This document shows positions 22,810 through 34,865 of a stretch of DNA of 64,000 bases, in pieces (the stretch's first letter is position 1; every line of letters begins with the position of its first letter). The stretch is from Calycina herbarum. Its lineage: Eukaryota; Ascomycota; Leotiomycetes; Helotiales; Pezizellaceae. Location of the stretch: positions 1 through 64,000 of the forward strand of contig LLEY01000238.1 in NCBI GenBank assembly GCA_001414485.1. Direction: 5' to 3'. Both the position numbers and the translations under genes were made by a program. The notes under the pieces are model-generated. The model did not search any database. It worked only from the letters and a program-made list of their open reading frames with translations, and was not told where the DNA came from.

Positions 22810-23675
22810 ATGCCACGAAGCAAAAACCCCAAGAACAGAATTTGTCCATACGGCTGTAATGGCTCAACTCCATTCCAAAGATGTGGTGACACCAAGAGGC
22901 ATTTGAAAGAACAACACCAACCAGAAAAGCGTTGTCCTTATCCAGGCTGCGACCCACTTGATCGGAGGATAAAGCGATTGATGGGACATGCACTAGACAA
23001 ACATGGAGCTCAAATGAACCTCCGTAAGTAGTATCACTCCCATGAATCGCACACGATCCCAAGTCTGATTAACAATTACAGTTTCGCCTGCTTTCGAGCA
23101 TATGAAGCGAGAAGAAAGGCACCTTTACCAGGTGTTTGAACATAACAAAGGTGATGCGTTCCTCCCCTTTGGCTGAAGGTCTTCTCTGATATCATTGTAG
23201 GCCTATTCCAGGAATACCCGAATCCATCCTCTGGCATGACCGACCTAGGAGATTGCAACAATCCCGGAAACGAGAGCGATGTAATATTCTCAGGTGAGGA
23301 GGTAGAAAAGGGAACTATCGCCAGCTGTAAGCCACCAAGGCGCCGTGCAAAATGGCCGAATGCTGTGATGCTAACTTCGATATAGTCAATCACACTTCAG
23401 TCTATCAACAGTATAATCTGCAAACTGATAACTTGTTTGAAGACCCTCCGCTCTACCCCAACGACCGTTTTCCAAACTTTGATGGCATCTGTGCCCCATC
23501 ACCGTTTGTATCCAACCCGCCCAATGACCATCGATATCAACAGTTGGACGCCCCGGCAAGCGACGCTTCGATGAATATTAATGACCACACGAGGGCATTT
23601 CCAGGAGGGTACGTTGGTTTCACACATCAACAAAACAATCATTCCACAAATCACTTTCCCGGTAGGCCCCGGTAG
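22810..23675 (+). CDS. Two-finger C2H2-type zinc-finger protein
   Basis: Exons 22810-23023, 23082-23150, 23201-23293 and 23386-23675; all phases agree, giving 221 residues. Finger 1 is CPYGC...RHLKEQH (C-x3-C-x14-H-x4-H); finger 2 is CPYPGC...GHALDKH (C-x4-C-x12-H-x4-H). Both sit at residues ~12-66. The rest is low-complexity and acidic/Asn-rich (NPSSGMTDLGDCNNPGNES; HQQNNHSTNHFPG), as in many fungal orphan regulators. A DNA-binding role is inferred from the fingers only. ATG 22810 is the first in frame and lies 11 residues before the first Cys. Confidence 0.7.
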
Positions 23676-24436
23676 GGGTTAAGCACAATATAGTTTAAGC
23701 AAGGTGGAATTCTGGTTTTACATCTCTCTGCTTTTTTGTTTTCGGTCTCTTCTGTTTGTATGTGCTTCGATTGTAGTGGGCTTGGACGGGTTCTTTTTGG
23801 GATTCGGGGGCTAGAACAAGTAACCAATGTTTCGGTGATCACGACTTTTTCAATTCCCTTTGCGTTGTGAAAGTTTCATGTTATACTTCACACATGTCTT
23901 TCTCCAGGGGCTTGTGAGTTGAATCGAATTTGGAAAGCTTGAGACTTCGAAAAATATGGAGTGGTTCCAACCGTGAAGTAGATACTAAGCCCAAGATCTT
24001 GGTTTGGTAACGATAACCCCACGAATTCAACTTTTTCTGAATTTACACTACCGAGAGGAACTGGGTACCTTCCCGCCATCTGATTTTTCGTGGATGTGTT
24101 TGAGATTCTTCCCGATTGGGTTTGCAATTATTGGCTCGCTAGGGTAAAGGGGCTGTGCTATTTTGATTGGCCGGATCCAGAATCCGCGGGGCTGGAAAAC
24201 ATGTGATAGTCCTTCTATCTCAGTTTCTGCCAGGGACAATTTATTTTTCCCATCGTTCAATATTCACGCGAAGCGAAGAGAGAGCTGGAAGAAACGTGGT
24301 TCTTGAAATGAAGAATACAATGGAGATCGGCATTCGATGAGATATCTAGAGACCCCTTCCGAACCCTGATTTCAGACCCAGTCAATAACATCATACGGGC
24401 CCCACTACACTAGCAGTCTAAAAGCTAGACCGCATT
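23676..24436. other. Intergenic, no gene seen
   Basis: Convergent 3' flanks of the zinc-finger gene and the P450 gene. Small minus-strand frames at 23888-24260 show no domain. Confidence 0.4.
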
Positions 24437-26280
24437 TCAGATTTCTACCCAACTTAACCCAACGCTTTCTGGATTCTTCATTTGAAACAACAACACAACC
24501 CCATTATCATCTACCACATCTTTGACCCGTTGTTTTGCTTGTTTAACATTCTCATCCTCCTTCTGGACGATCTTCACACGATGTTTTCGAAAAAGCCCGG
24601 CTAGAACTGCAACAACAGTAACTTGAGCAAACTTCTTCCCAGGACAAGTTCGAATGCCATCACCCCATGGAATGTATGACCCCTTTTGTGGCACTTTCAG
24701 AGACTCGTTGAGGGAATCGACTGACTTCAATACCCATCGCTTAGGATTCCAGGATAAACTATCCGAGCCCCAATATCTTGGTAGTGTGTGAATTGCATAG
24801 AAGTTGGGAATTATTCTGGTATTTGGAGGAACCATGTACTTTTTCCCACGGACTTCGAGAGGTTGAGGTGTATCGAAAGTTGATTTAACGATTCCTAGTA
24901 ATGGATTCCAGAGTCTGAGACTTTCGTACTGGTAGTGAGTTAGCTATACAGTTTCTATGTTACTGTTCAGGGTACGAGAGAGCCTACAAGAACGGCAGTG
25001 CAGCGAATCAACTTTGGATACACCTTTTCGAACTCTTGGCTTTGAATTTCATCGTCGCCGAACACGGATTTGAGCTCTTCGGCAATCCATTCCTGAACTT
25101 CGGGGTACGCAGCCAGCAAATAGAGTATCCAGGATAGTGTGCCAGATGTAGTATCATGTCCAGCAAAGTTGTACACGAATATGTTTCCATAAATCTCCTC
25201 TTCGGTAAGACCTCTAGTAATCATTTTATCTCCTCCGTTCGCCACCTTGGAATTGCCAGAGAGTTCCTCACTCGCACGTAAAAGGGAGTTTGTGAAGGTC
25301 GCATCTCGGGTCTTTCCCTGTGCTATAGCAGTCCTTTCTTCTTGAAGCATTTCAGTCATGAGGAACTTGAAATCAATTGTGGCTTGCCCAATTTTTGCCC
25401 AACTAGTTGGCCAAAAGACTTTGGACAGGAATTTCGGTCCAAGTATAAGAATCAACAACGCATTTTCCAATATCAAATTGATTGAGTAGCGATAATTGAA
25501 CATGTGACCTTTCTGGGGTGGTTCGGTGGCTCCATGGAATGAGTAGGATTTTCCAAATGCTGCCCCGGAGAGAACGTGAAGTGAGATCGTTCGCAAGTCC
25601 TGGAAGGTGCGATGGATAGGGCCATCAAGTGATTTCCAGAACTGGAGTGCTTCTTCAGTTTGCTTGAGAGATTGGCTCCAAACAAGTCTGTTGTTTCGGT
25701 CGTTGAAAGGGGCCGAAGTCACTTTCCGTTGTCGCTGCCAATCCGCTCCCACGGCCTGAAAGCTTTTAGTAAAAACGAGAGAATCAAAGCAGGGAGGCCT
25801 TACGGTAGATATATTTGGACCAAATATATCAAGCATAGCTAGATTCAAAGTCAACACACACTTTCTTGATAAACACAATCTCTGGAACATACCCAATAAA
25901 TCTGGTGGTCGATCAAAATCCTTACTCCGGCGACAAACTTCATTGATAGCATCCGCATCCGCGAGGTAAAGCCAGTTATATCCGGGACTAACGTGCATAA
26001 CTGCATCGCCATAATCTTCGTGTATTTTGTACCTTGTTCTATTCTCCCATCCAGGTGCGCCGTACTTCACAAGCTCGATATCTCCGAAAATGAGTTTGAT
26101 GGTGGGAAGGATGAAGCCTGAAGTGAAATGCCAGATTGGATTATCGCCACTCGCAAATATTATTACGATGGGAACACCCATCTTCTTGGCAAGTTGGTAG
26201 TTGCGGTATAAGCAATGCAAGTTCCATAATGCAAATGTTATGGGCGCAAGTAGAAGGAGGGTTATGAGGGAGTAAGCCAT
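24437..26280 (-). CDS. Cytochrome P450 monooxygenase
   Basis: Four exons: 26280-25893, 25838-25804, 25755-24988 and 24928-24437; about 560 residues. Two introns (54 and 48 bp) are multiples of three without stops, so naive translation reads through them; removing them gives the smooth PPDLLAMLDIFGPN and NISTAVGADWQRQRKV (the C-helix W-x3-R region). An N-terminal membrane anchor (SLITLLLLAPITFALW) implies ER location. The I-helix has AGHDTTSGTL, the K-helix YESLRLW (ExxR), and the haem loop IPWGDGIRTCPGKKFA with the Cys ligand. All catalytic features are present. The substrate cannot be told; no secondary-metabolite cluster surrounds it. An upstream in-frame Met at 26340 is possible, but 26280 places the anchor correctly. 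Confidence 0.9.
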
Positions 26281-27816
26281 GGTGAAAGTTGCAAGAAGAG
26301 ATGGCGAAAGCTGTTCAAGCAGCAAGGTAAGGCACAGCAAAAGTATTGTATAACCCGAGTGGCGCTAGTGAGACGCTAGTGGGTAGTGATGTGATTAATA
26401 GAAGTGAGTGAATACAAGTTTCCTTTTAGCAGGGAATTATACCTGCTAGGGAAAAGATTGTTGAGATCCGAAGCAGAAATAAAATTAGAAAAGAAAAGGG
26501 GATGTTAAAAGAATGCAACATTTGATAATGTTAGTGCCGAGCAGCGGTTCCAAGAATCACAAAAGAAAGCAGCTGAGGTTAAAGTCAAACTTATAAAGCA
26601 CATATACCTGAGCAATGTGATTAGTCCCGTCGTATACGCTTATCGCAGAACCTTATCGAGCATTTGGGTTGCTGAGATGGGTGAAGCTTGCCCAATTGAA
26701 GCAGACCTTGCTTAGCCAATGGCTTATAACAAAGCAAATCTCATAGAACAAGAGGGGAGGTTGAGCCTTTCGCTTAATCTTAGCTTTCCCACTTTTCCAA
26801 AAGTAGGCTAGTACTTGCATCATTCGACGGTCACACTTTCTAATAGCGTGGTGATTGATAATGAAATGGAGGGAAAGACTGTCTCAGTGACATTCCTTTA
26901 GAAACTCTGTGAATATATCATCAATTTAGTAAGGACTTTTGACACTTTCGCTGTTTTATCTCGTAGGCACGTGACCTACTCCAGCCATGCCACGAAAATG
27001 GCACGGGAAATGGACGTTGAAACCTTATTTTTCAATCAGCTACACAGTATCAGCGTGCATCCAAGCATCCAGGCATCTAGTGCCCTTCCGTACAGTAGCT
27101 CAAACTCAAATCAAAAACCAACCACCAACCTCGTATTTCCCCAAGATTCAAAAACATTTGATATTGCCAATTAATAAAACAACCAACACCATACCTAATA
27201 TTCCACAATTAAATCCAGGCACCAACACCATTTCCACCCCATTCGCAATCAGCCTAAACCTCTTCCCTCCCATAACCCACACCCCCACAACCCCATCCGA
27301 GCACCACTAAGCCATCTTGGCAAAATCTGTAATCTGCTCAAGCAACAACTCTCCAGCATCAATTAAACAATCAATTGAAATTCCTTCACATGTTAGAATG
27401 GAAAACGTTGAAAGTGGGGTTCGTGCATGCATAAACCCGTTTGAGGAGCAAAAGGTGTGAGTGTGGGTGGTGGTGGTGGTGGTGCGGAATAATGCTGAAG
27501 GTGTTTCTGTTTCGTTTGACGCACCTACGGAGACTAGACCCCTCTATTTTTGGCAGCTCGGGGGCCTGGCCTTGCTTGCATTACCCTTCTTGTATACATA
27601 TAAGAGATCACTTTCCTCCACACGATAATAAATCAACAAGTTACTCTGTGAGTGCTGTTTGAACTGTCGATTTTTTTGGAAGGGGAAAGAAAGAAAGAAA
27701 GAAAGAAAGATTGTGGGGTAATTTGGATTTTTGAGAGCAAAGTTTATTTTCTTTCCCGCCGTTGACGAGTTTATTTTCGCGCGAAACCAGAACGTCTCTT
27801 TGTGCAACAACACAAG
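26281..27816. other. Intergenic between divergent P450 and Ser-rich genes
   Basis: No gene seen. It contains a (GGT)n run at about 27466-27484 and a (GAAA)n microsatellite at about 27686-27710, then the promoter of the next gene. Confidence 0.45.
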
Positions 27817-28740
27817 ATGGAGAGAATCGACAATTTCGAGGAGCAGTGGGAGGGACAGGAGGGTTTTTACGAATATGATTCCGATTCATCGGATTCTTCA
27901 TACTCGTCCACATCATCGATTGATGCATACCGAACTTTCGACAACAGCGCATCCAATGGAACGAAATATTCATACCACCCATCCTCATCCAACTCCTTTC
28001 AAACACCACATCTAGCTGCATTGCAGCAACGGCGAGAAAGCGACTCGTATGATCAATACGATCTCGAATACGATTCTTCATCTTCGTCTTCTTCCTCATC
28101 CTCGTCATCCTCATCATCTTCCACAGGATCACATTCATATCCAGAGCACTCATCCCTCAGCTCCACCCTCGATAATTACCTGAACACAAAACCTCACCCA
28201 GAAACACCCGCCGAACTCCAAACAGCGATCCTCGACATCAATAATATCCTCCAACAAAAACTTAATAGCACGGAGAAATCTCACGAGACACCCACTCAAC
28301 AAAATCACGACAGTCTTCCACTTTCAACTGAATCAGAAATTTGCACCACCATATTATATAATCACTCCTCCGACCCCACACTCACGCAACTTTGCGAAAA
28401 ACACCTTCTCTTCCTTGCTTGCTCCCACGGTAGCATCATGAGTTCCGGAACCACAGATTCTCACTTCGAAGTGCTCCTCGAAGACCAAGGAGGAAACCAA
28501 GTTTTCGGCTGGGAATTATACGCTCCAACTTACGCTTTACTTGGAGTCAGTGATGTTTTGGAAGACAGCGAAAAATCAGGGTCTAATACCTCGCCCGAAT
28601 ACCACGGGGAGGGGGAGAGTATCCAGACATGTGTCAGGAACAAAGAGGTATTTTTGAACGAGATTCTGAGACTGCCAGCAGATGTGCTGTTGAGTGTGGA
28701 TAGGGTGAGGGGTCTATTGAGGCCAGTCCAAGGAAAGTAG
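27817..28740 (+). CDS. Ser-rich hypothetical protein
   Basis: A single-exon ORF of 307 residues from ATG 27817 (the codons before it have only a GTG). Residues ~10-125 are disordered and acidic/Ser-rich, including an uninterrupted run of about 17 Ser encoded by TCN repeats at ~28075-28125. Residues ~125-305 look folded: LQTAILDINNILQQKL, LTQLCEKHLLFLACSHGSI, FGWELYAPTYALLGVSDVL, and VRNKEVFLNEILRLPADVLLS at the end. I recognise no domain. It converges on the AAA gene with 264 bp between stops. Confidence 0.55.
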   Translation: MERIDNFEEQWEGQEGFYEYDSDSSDSSYSSTSSIDAYRTFDNSASNGTKYSYHPSSSNSFQTPHLAALQQRRESDSYDQYDLEYDSSSSSSSSSSSSSSSSTGSHSYPEHSSLSSTLDNYLNTKPHPETPAELQTAILDINNILQQKLNSTEKSHETPTQQNHDSLPLSTESEICTTILYNHSSDPTLTQLCEKHLLFLACSHGSIMSSGTTDSHFEVLLEDQGGNQVFGWELYAPTYALLGVSDVLEDSEKSGSNTSPEYHGEGESIQTCVRNKEVFLNEILRLPADVLLSVDRVRGLLRPVQGK

Positions 28741-29004
28741 GGAAAGTAAGCCGAGAAAAATTCTTGGAAGCGGTCTGGAACAACTGTGAAAGTGGATCTC
28801 AGAAAGTGGATGAAGTGGATAATTGAGGGGAAACTTGCCAACTTGGAAGAAAAGACGGAAGATCAGGGGCAGGAAAACTGGAGCGAAAAGGTGGAAAGAT
28901 AAGGCGATGGGGAACAGTCAAGGTTCTCTTTGGACCAATAGCTGTCTCAACCGGAATTCAAAACGATATACCCGAGATCCTCCGACACAAGCTCTATATT
29001 TACC

Positions 29005-32000
29005 TCACCTCACTCCACCCTCCCGTGCGATCTCATCGTCGCTAACTCCATGCTTCACGCGCTTCAAATAAGTGTCGAACTTGGAACCAACCCGGATTGC
29101 ATGGTTCAACATATCGTAACCCATCATTTTTTCCTGGTACTTGGCTAGTTGTCTCGCCGTTGTCAGGGCATTCCTGATTTGTCGACCATTCATATCGTGC
29201 ATGGATAGTTCATCCAGGTGCTCTCGCAGATTGTAAACATCCACAAGCTCTGGTTCAATGGCTTCTAGGCGATTCATGAAGTTGGCCCATATGGCCCTTC
29301 TCTTTGGACGTGTTAGGTTTTCGTAATCAAGGGCTAATTGTATGCCTGATTTCACAACGATTAGAACGTGTTAGAGGCATGTATGGCATTCCTTCTTACG
29401 GCTTTTGAACGCTTCATCAAAAGTTCCGACCCTGTTGGACGTCAAGATGAGTATGCCTGAAAAGAGATTAGCGAGCGAGATGCACATATTCGAGGATAAG
29501 GAGCCTTGCCGTCGTAGTACTCAAGTATACGGAGGAAAACAGGGGGTTTGTTAGCGATAACTTAAAAGAGTGCTGGGGAGAAATTGAAGATGATTACCAG
29601 AAACAAGCGCGTTTCTTTGCATGTCTGCAAGAGTCCTCTCCTCCAAGAACACATCAGCTTCATCCAAGAGAACCACTGCCTTTGATTCAGCTTCGTCACC
29701 CGGATATTTAAATACCTACCACAACCCCAAACCCTTCCTAGTTGTAGGACTCGTTGTAAGTGCTGTTCAATGTTAATGACAACCAGGAATATTTACAGTG
29801 GAAAGATCACGTGCTACCTTGTCAACCATGTTTGCATCTGTCCCGATATCGCCACAAGAAACTCGATACAATGGCTTGTGTGCTAGCTCTGCGACACTAT
29901 CACTTACTATTAGCGGTTTCAAGTAGGAGCCAAAGTCATGCAGTACCTTTCTATGCAATATTAGTCAAACTTAATTTCAAATGGGGAGATACATAGATAC
30001 TGTGCTTACCTGCTGTAAGTGTTTTTCCCGTTCCAGGACTCCTAGATGATATGAGTAGGTAATTCGCATAACACAAACCATGACTAACCCATGAAGCAAA
30101 ATTACAAGACCATTACCTTTCCCGTCCATCAGATCGGTGGTCTTTCCTCCAGCTAAATGATTGATGACCAGTGCCTTAACCATTTGTTTCGTATCTTCAT
30201 CCACAACTAAACTTTCGAATGCCTCCGTATTCCAGACTACAGGTGAAATGCTGGTCACCTTGAGACTCGCTGAACTTATTGTTAGAAGTCATTGTCAACA
30301 TAGAGTTAAGAGAAGCAAGCATGGCTCTGCGAACACCCCATTTTCTCATTACTCGAATAAACCCCGACTAGTTATAAATGCTATCTGAGAGGTTTAGGAG
30401 AGTCAAGACACTATCTTTCTAATTCTCCTAAACTTCTCGAACATAATTTTAATTATCCTAGACTCCTTCGCACAACTGAGGTAAAATTAGGTGTTCGCAG
30501 CGCAATGCCCACTTGTCTTACTTTCGAATAAACAACACATGCACTAGGGAAATATCGTTTTACTATGATCATTTCAATCATACCAGGAAGAGGGACTACA
30601 AATAAACTGGAGAGACGACACAAGGAATCGGATAGTTTCGGAGGGACAGAAAATAGGGAGCATATAACGCCCACTCACCCCACGTTTTAGATTGCATGTT
30701 GAAACCAGGGACAGTTGCTGGCAAAAGGGGATAAAAATCCTGTGGTTTCTGTCCATTCGGTGGGCAAGTTGAATCCATAGGGATTATCTCTTCCCATCGT
30801 TGTCGCTCATACTCATCGGGGCACATGTGTCTATGTCCAGCTATATCCACCATAAACCTTGTATCTCTCTTCCATTTATGAAATTAGCCAACTACCAGAG
30901 AAATTGTTGATTGGAGGAGACTCACGTGAACTGGGTCAACTATCACAGTAGAATCTTCATACGAAACGTACATTTTTGTACGACAGAGCCAGAATTTTTC
31001 ACCCCTGGCTTGCAGTTCTTCTAATAGAGAACCTGAGCCATACTTTAGAGGATAGACAGCCAGCTTTTGAATGGGCGTAGTTGCTTCATCCCCCCTTGAA
31101 GCAGGCAGAGCGATTACGAACAACTTTGGACACCTTCTCAGAGAAACGCCATCAAAGTTCCGGGACCAGCCATTCAATTGCCAGATATCGTTGAAATTTT
31201 CATCCCTACCCTTTTGCGAAATATGGTCTGTTGTTTGGAAACACAACAAATGGCCAGTGTGCGAGGAAAGAACCTTCATATTGGGCTCAAAAAGATATGG
31301 GAGTGTTTCTTTGTTCACAAGCCCTCGAGAAAATAAGTTATCTGCCTCTCCTTGACTAGCTTGGAAGCTACTTTGTATATAGTCCATCAACAGAGATGCT
31401 TGCGTCTGGTGTTCTTCATTCATGTTGGCGATCCTGTCTAGGATGTGAGCGCGATTGAAGTAAAGATAGTGGAATGGGGCATCCATCTCTCTGCGGTATT
31501 CGAAAGACTTCTGAACTTGGTCGGGTATTGCCGAGTTGCTGATGGCCAGACTAAAACCTTCTAAGAGCACAGGTGAAGTTATCAAGAAAGCTTCTCGTGA
31601 TGGCGTGGGAGAGGGATATTTGAGTGTCTGCAATTGTTGCTGCCACCCAAAGCGTGAAGCGTCCGCCATGCAACGATAGTTTTTATAAATGAGCAACGCC
31701 ACATCCTTGTGTTGGTCAAGATATAAATCTTGTTCTGGGGCGTTCAAGTTGCCTTGGAGATGCCAACTTCTGGAGCCTGTAATCCTGTGTGGGGCATCTA
31801 GGTAAACTGCTATACGTGGCTGCAATATACGATCCATACCACATTCACAGCTGACCCGATGAAATATCCGAACACGTGGTGGCAGCGGAGGTGGTGGTAG
31901 CCGAAAATCCACGAGCTTGGTCAACTGCAGATTTTCCCTTCGCAATAAGTCGATAGTCTTGAATAGAGCGGCGGTATGCTGGTTCTCTCCGCAGCTCTTA

Positions 32001-33193
32001 CAAGTGATAGATTGACTAGTTGCACTGCGGTGTTTTTCCTTCTCGTTAGGGAGTACTGGAGTTTTTGAGTTTCGGGTTCGGTGCCCACGTAGTGAGCCTG
32101 GGCTTGGTGGTGAAATTCCGAATTTTGATGATCTCATACCGATGACCTCGAGAGCTCGGGTACGCGTCTTTTTGTAGGGAGGTTCGTCTGTCACTCGCTT
32201 TTCATCGCTCTCTCTTGGACTTAATTCTGAGCTATGATGTGATTCGACAAGCGAATGTTTCTTGGGGGCAGCTAGCGAGGCTGCATTGAGACCCGGGGAC
32301 TCATAATTCTGTCTTTGTTGCAGAAATTCCGTGAAAAGATGAATTGTCCTTTCTTGATCGACCATGAGATGTTCATCAGCATCAGTTGGGACGGCGACAG
32401 AATGCGTTTTGGTTCTCTTAGGGCTTTCAAGGCTGAGTGGGCTAGAATTATCCAACAGGTTTTGATTCCCACTTTCGCTTGAATCCTCTCCATCACCTAT
32501 TCTGTAGTTTGAGAAGTCCAGTGCATTTTCTGTTTCTGTATCAAGGGTTTTGGCTGTTTGACTGATGAGCAAATGTGATTCGGAGGGGGAGATCCCGAAT
32601 TGTTTGGCCGATGGTGATCTCGCTGATATCGATCTTGCTTGTTCGGTGAGTAAATGATCACTTCTGGTGCTCTGTGGCACGGTTGACTGGGTTGGAATTG
32701 AAATTTCCGTTATGCCGCTTTTTGAAGTTGGGCGAGAGGAAAAGAGTAGATCAGAGCTATCCTTCGGCAGGTTTGTCATTGCTAGCTCTTTCCTCACTTT
32801 TTGAAGTTCAAAAATGAGGGACTGTACTTCGTGTTGTCGCGACGATTCGACTCCTGTGGTATTTTCCAGTTGTCGCGGCGGGTGGACCGCTGGGGCGTTT
32901 TCCAGTCGTCGTGACGACTGGACTACTGGGACACTGCCTGGATTATCATTATTCCATTGGATAGTTGGAGGGCGAGATGGCCTTGGGTGTTGAAGATCCA
33001 TTTTTGGTCGATTAATGGGATTGGCAATGGGAACAGTTGCCCCTCTCCCAAAAGATGACACCGGTGGCAAACTGCCCTCCGGCGTTTCCGACGGTCGATG
33101 TGGGCTCTCCCAAAATAGGGATTCGCGTCCATTTGAGGTGCCGAGTGAATTATTGTTGGAAGGATGCGAAGTCATTTCAGTTTTATGTTTCAT
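29005..33193 (-). CDS. Large AAA+ ATPase with DUF7025 domain
   Basis: The first exon (to about 30930, GTGAGT donor) holds a disordered Ser-rich N-terminus (residues ~1-420, with a CKSCGENQHTAALFKTID heptad region), then a DUF7025 domain (YLYFNRAHILDRIANM, LPYLFEPNMKVLSSHTGHLL, KLAVYPLKYGSGSLLEEL). Next come DTRFMVDIAGHRHMCPDEYE and, after a long intron (~30269-30686), the ATPase: Walker A LLHGSPGTGKTLTA split by an intron, Walker B AVVLLDEADVFLEERTLADM, sensor GILILTSNRVGTFDEAF, and C-terminal lid DMNGRQIRNALTTARQLA. All nucleotide-binding residues are present. This fungal family's substrate is unknown. I start at Met 33193; an in-frame Met at 33298 would overlap the neighbouring gene remnant. 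Confidence 0.8.
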
Positions 33194-33216
33194 TGGCGAG
33201 GCGGGATTGATTAGAG

Positions 33217-34865
33217 GATAAAGTGCCGCTGTTCTGGATTCAGAGCAAACCAAACATACAAGATGTGCAAAATGTTGTAGATTCTGCGAGGAAATCATAT
33301 CTCGCCCGCTCGCATGAGAAGAAGGCTGGGAAATGGCTCACAAAGTTGGCCGAGAGAATAATGCATTACGAGAAAGTGATGGTTACCTTTGCGAATTTCC
33401 ACCCGGAATATTGCGCATTAGCTTGGAGAACAATGAAGTTTCTGCTTATGGTATGCTAATGCCTTGCGATGGGGATCTATCGAGCCATTTCATGATTGCG
33501 CGCGCTCTGACAATTCAAATAGGCTGTGGTCAATCACCAAGAATATATAACCCAAATCTCGAAAGCCTTGGCCCAAATCGCAGCAGTATTACCACGAGTA
33601 AACGTCAAAATCCTTCTTTTCCCAACGGAGGAAATAAAATATGCGGTCTCGACCCTTTATGCGAACGTGCTGCGATTCATGGTTCGAGCGATGAAGTGGT
33701 ACACATATGGCAAATTTAAGCACTTCATAACGGCAATCTTTAGACCAGCACCGCTCAGGTTCGGAGACATACTCGGGGAAATAGAAACATGTTCGAAAAC
33801 GATCGATGAACTCGCAATTGGTGCATCGCAGGCTGAGTAGAGAAACATGCATGTACTTTTGCAAGAAATAAAACGAACAATGATAGGTGAGTGGGCATGC
33901 ATTCCATGAACAGCTGATGTATGTGCTAATCTGCCCCAGAAAACCAAGCAGCAAACTCAAGAATCTTTCTCGACTCACGAAGACGAACATGCGAAATCCA
34001 ATTCTCCCAAATCCTCTCCTTCACCGCCTCAACAGCACTCCCCGATCCCGAAGACACCTTTCGATACTGCAGCTTCTTAAGCAAAAGGCGACGACTGAAA
34101 GCAACAACAGACAACAGACCATGCTGGAAATCCCGAAAACTGAAGGAGTGGGCAGCATCAAGAAAATCCTCATTGATACTTATCAAAGGCTCTTGCTTGA
34201 CCCGCCACGAAACCAAAGACTTCGCTGCAGACATCGTCGCTCTCCTCCGTGGCATGAAAATACCCGTGATATGGACACTGAGCGCTAAAGAGGGGATTTT
34301 GGAATGGCGCTCTCCCATCGATGTGCTGAAGCAGCTTGTGCTACAAATTCTGAGGCTTAACCACTCGTTGCTGGATGAACAATCTACGACTCTGAATGCT
34401 GCACGATTTCAAAGTGCGAAAACAGAATCTGAATGGTTTCAGCTACTGGGTGCCGTCTTGAAGGGGATCCCAGAGGTGTATATAGTGATTGATGCCGAAG
34501 TGCTCAATCGGGAGTTCAGCAGTCAAACATCGTGGCCAAGAGAGTTCTTTCGAATTTTCGACCACCTCCAGACTGAAGGCCGGAAGACCTGTGTCAAAGT
34601 CGTACTTGCCAGTTTTGGCAGTAGTCCATTTACCGAACAGACCTCAGAATTTCAATTGAGGGATTTGACCATCAGATTAGACCAACGACGACCGACACCC
34701 CCAGCTTTACGCAAGAAAGCAAAATTCCGAGCCGCCACAAGGAAACAGGCTTCGGATATGCTGAAACCCTTTGTGCTACAAAGTCGCGAGCCAAATGTTT
34801 CAATATCGGCCCCAGAAGTCCACCAGGGGGTGTCCGAATTCATATCGGACACAGCTGTAGGGTAG
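33217..34865 (+). pseudogene. DUF7708 (STAND-type N-terminal) protein, truncated and interrupted
   Basis: The frame opens at a TGA (33208-33210) and reads directly into the family: LFWIQSKPNIQDVQNVVDSA, WLTKLAERIMHYEKVMV, FHPEYCALAWRTMKFLLM, an intron (33454 region to ~33522), AVVNHQEYITQISKALAQIA, LYANVLRFMVRAMKWYTYGK, to a TAG at 33838-33840. Beyond it the frame continues (MHVLLQEIKRTM, an intron ~33887-33938, ENQAANSRIFLDSRR, then SSLILIKG and ILEWRSPIDVLKQLVLQIL), a weak NTPase-like region ending at 34865. There is no ATG, and the missing N-terminus abuts the AAA gene's start. DUF7708 heads fungal NACHT/STAND proteins, so this is probably a dead NLR-like gene. A frame change near 34080-34170 is also likely. 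Confidence 0.6.

Noticed and set aside
25756..25892. Extra residues in the P450 (FQRLCLSRKC..., RPPCFDSLVF...)
   Set aside because: They are two unspliced in-frame introns (54 and 48 bp) with GTATGT and GTAAGG donors; removal restores family spacing.
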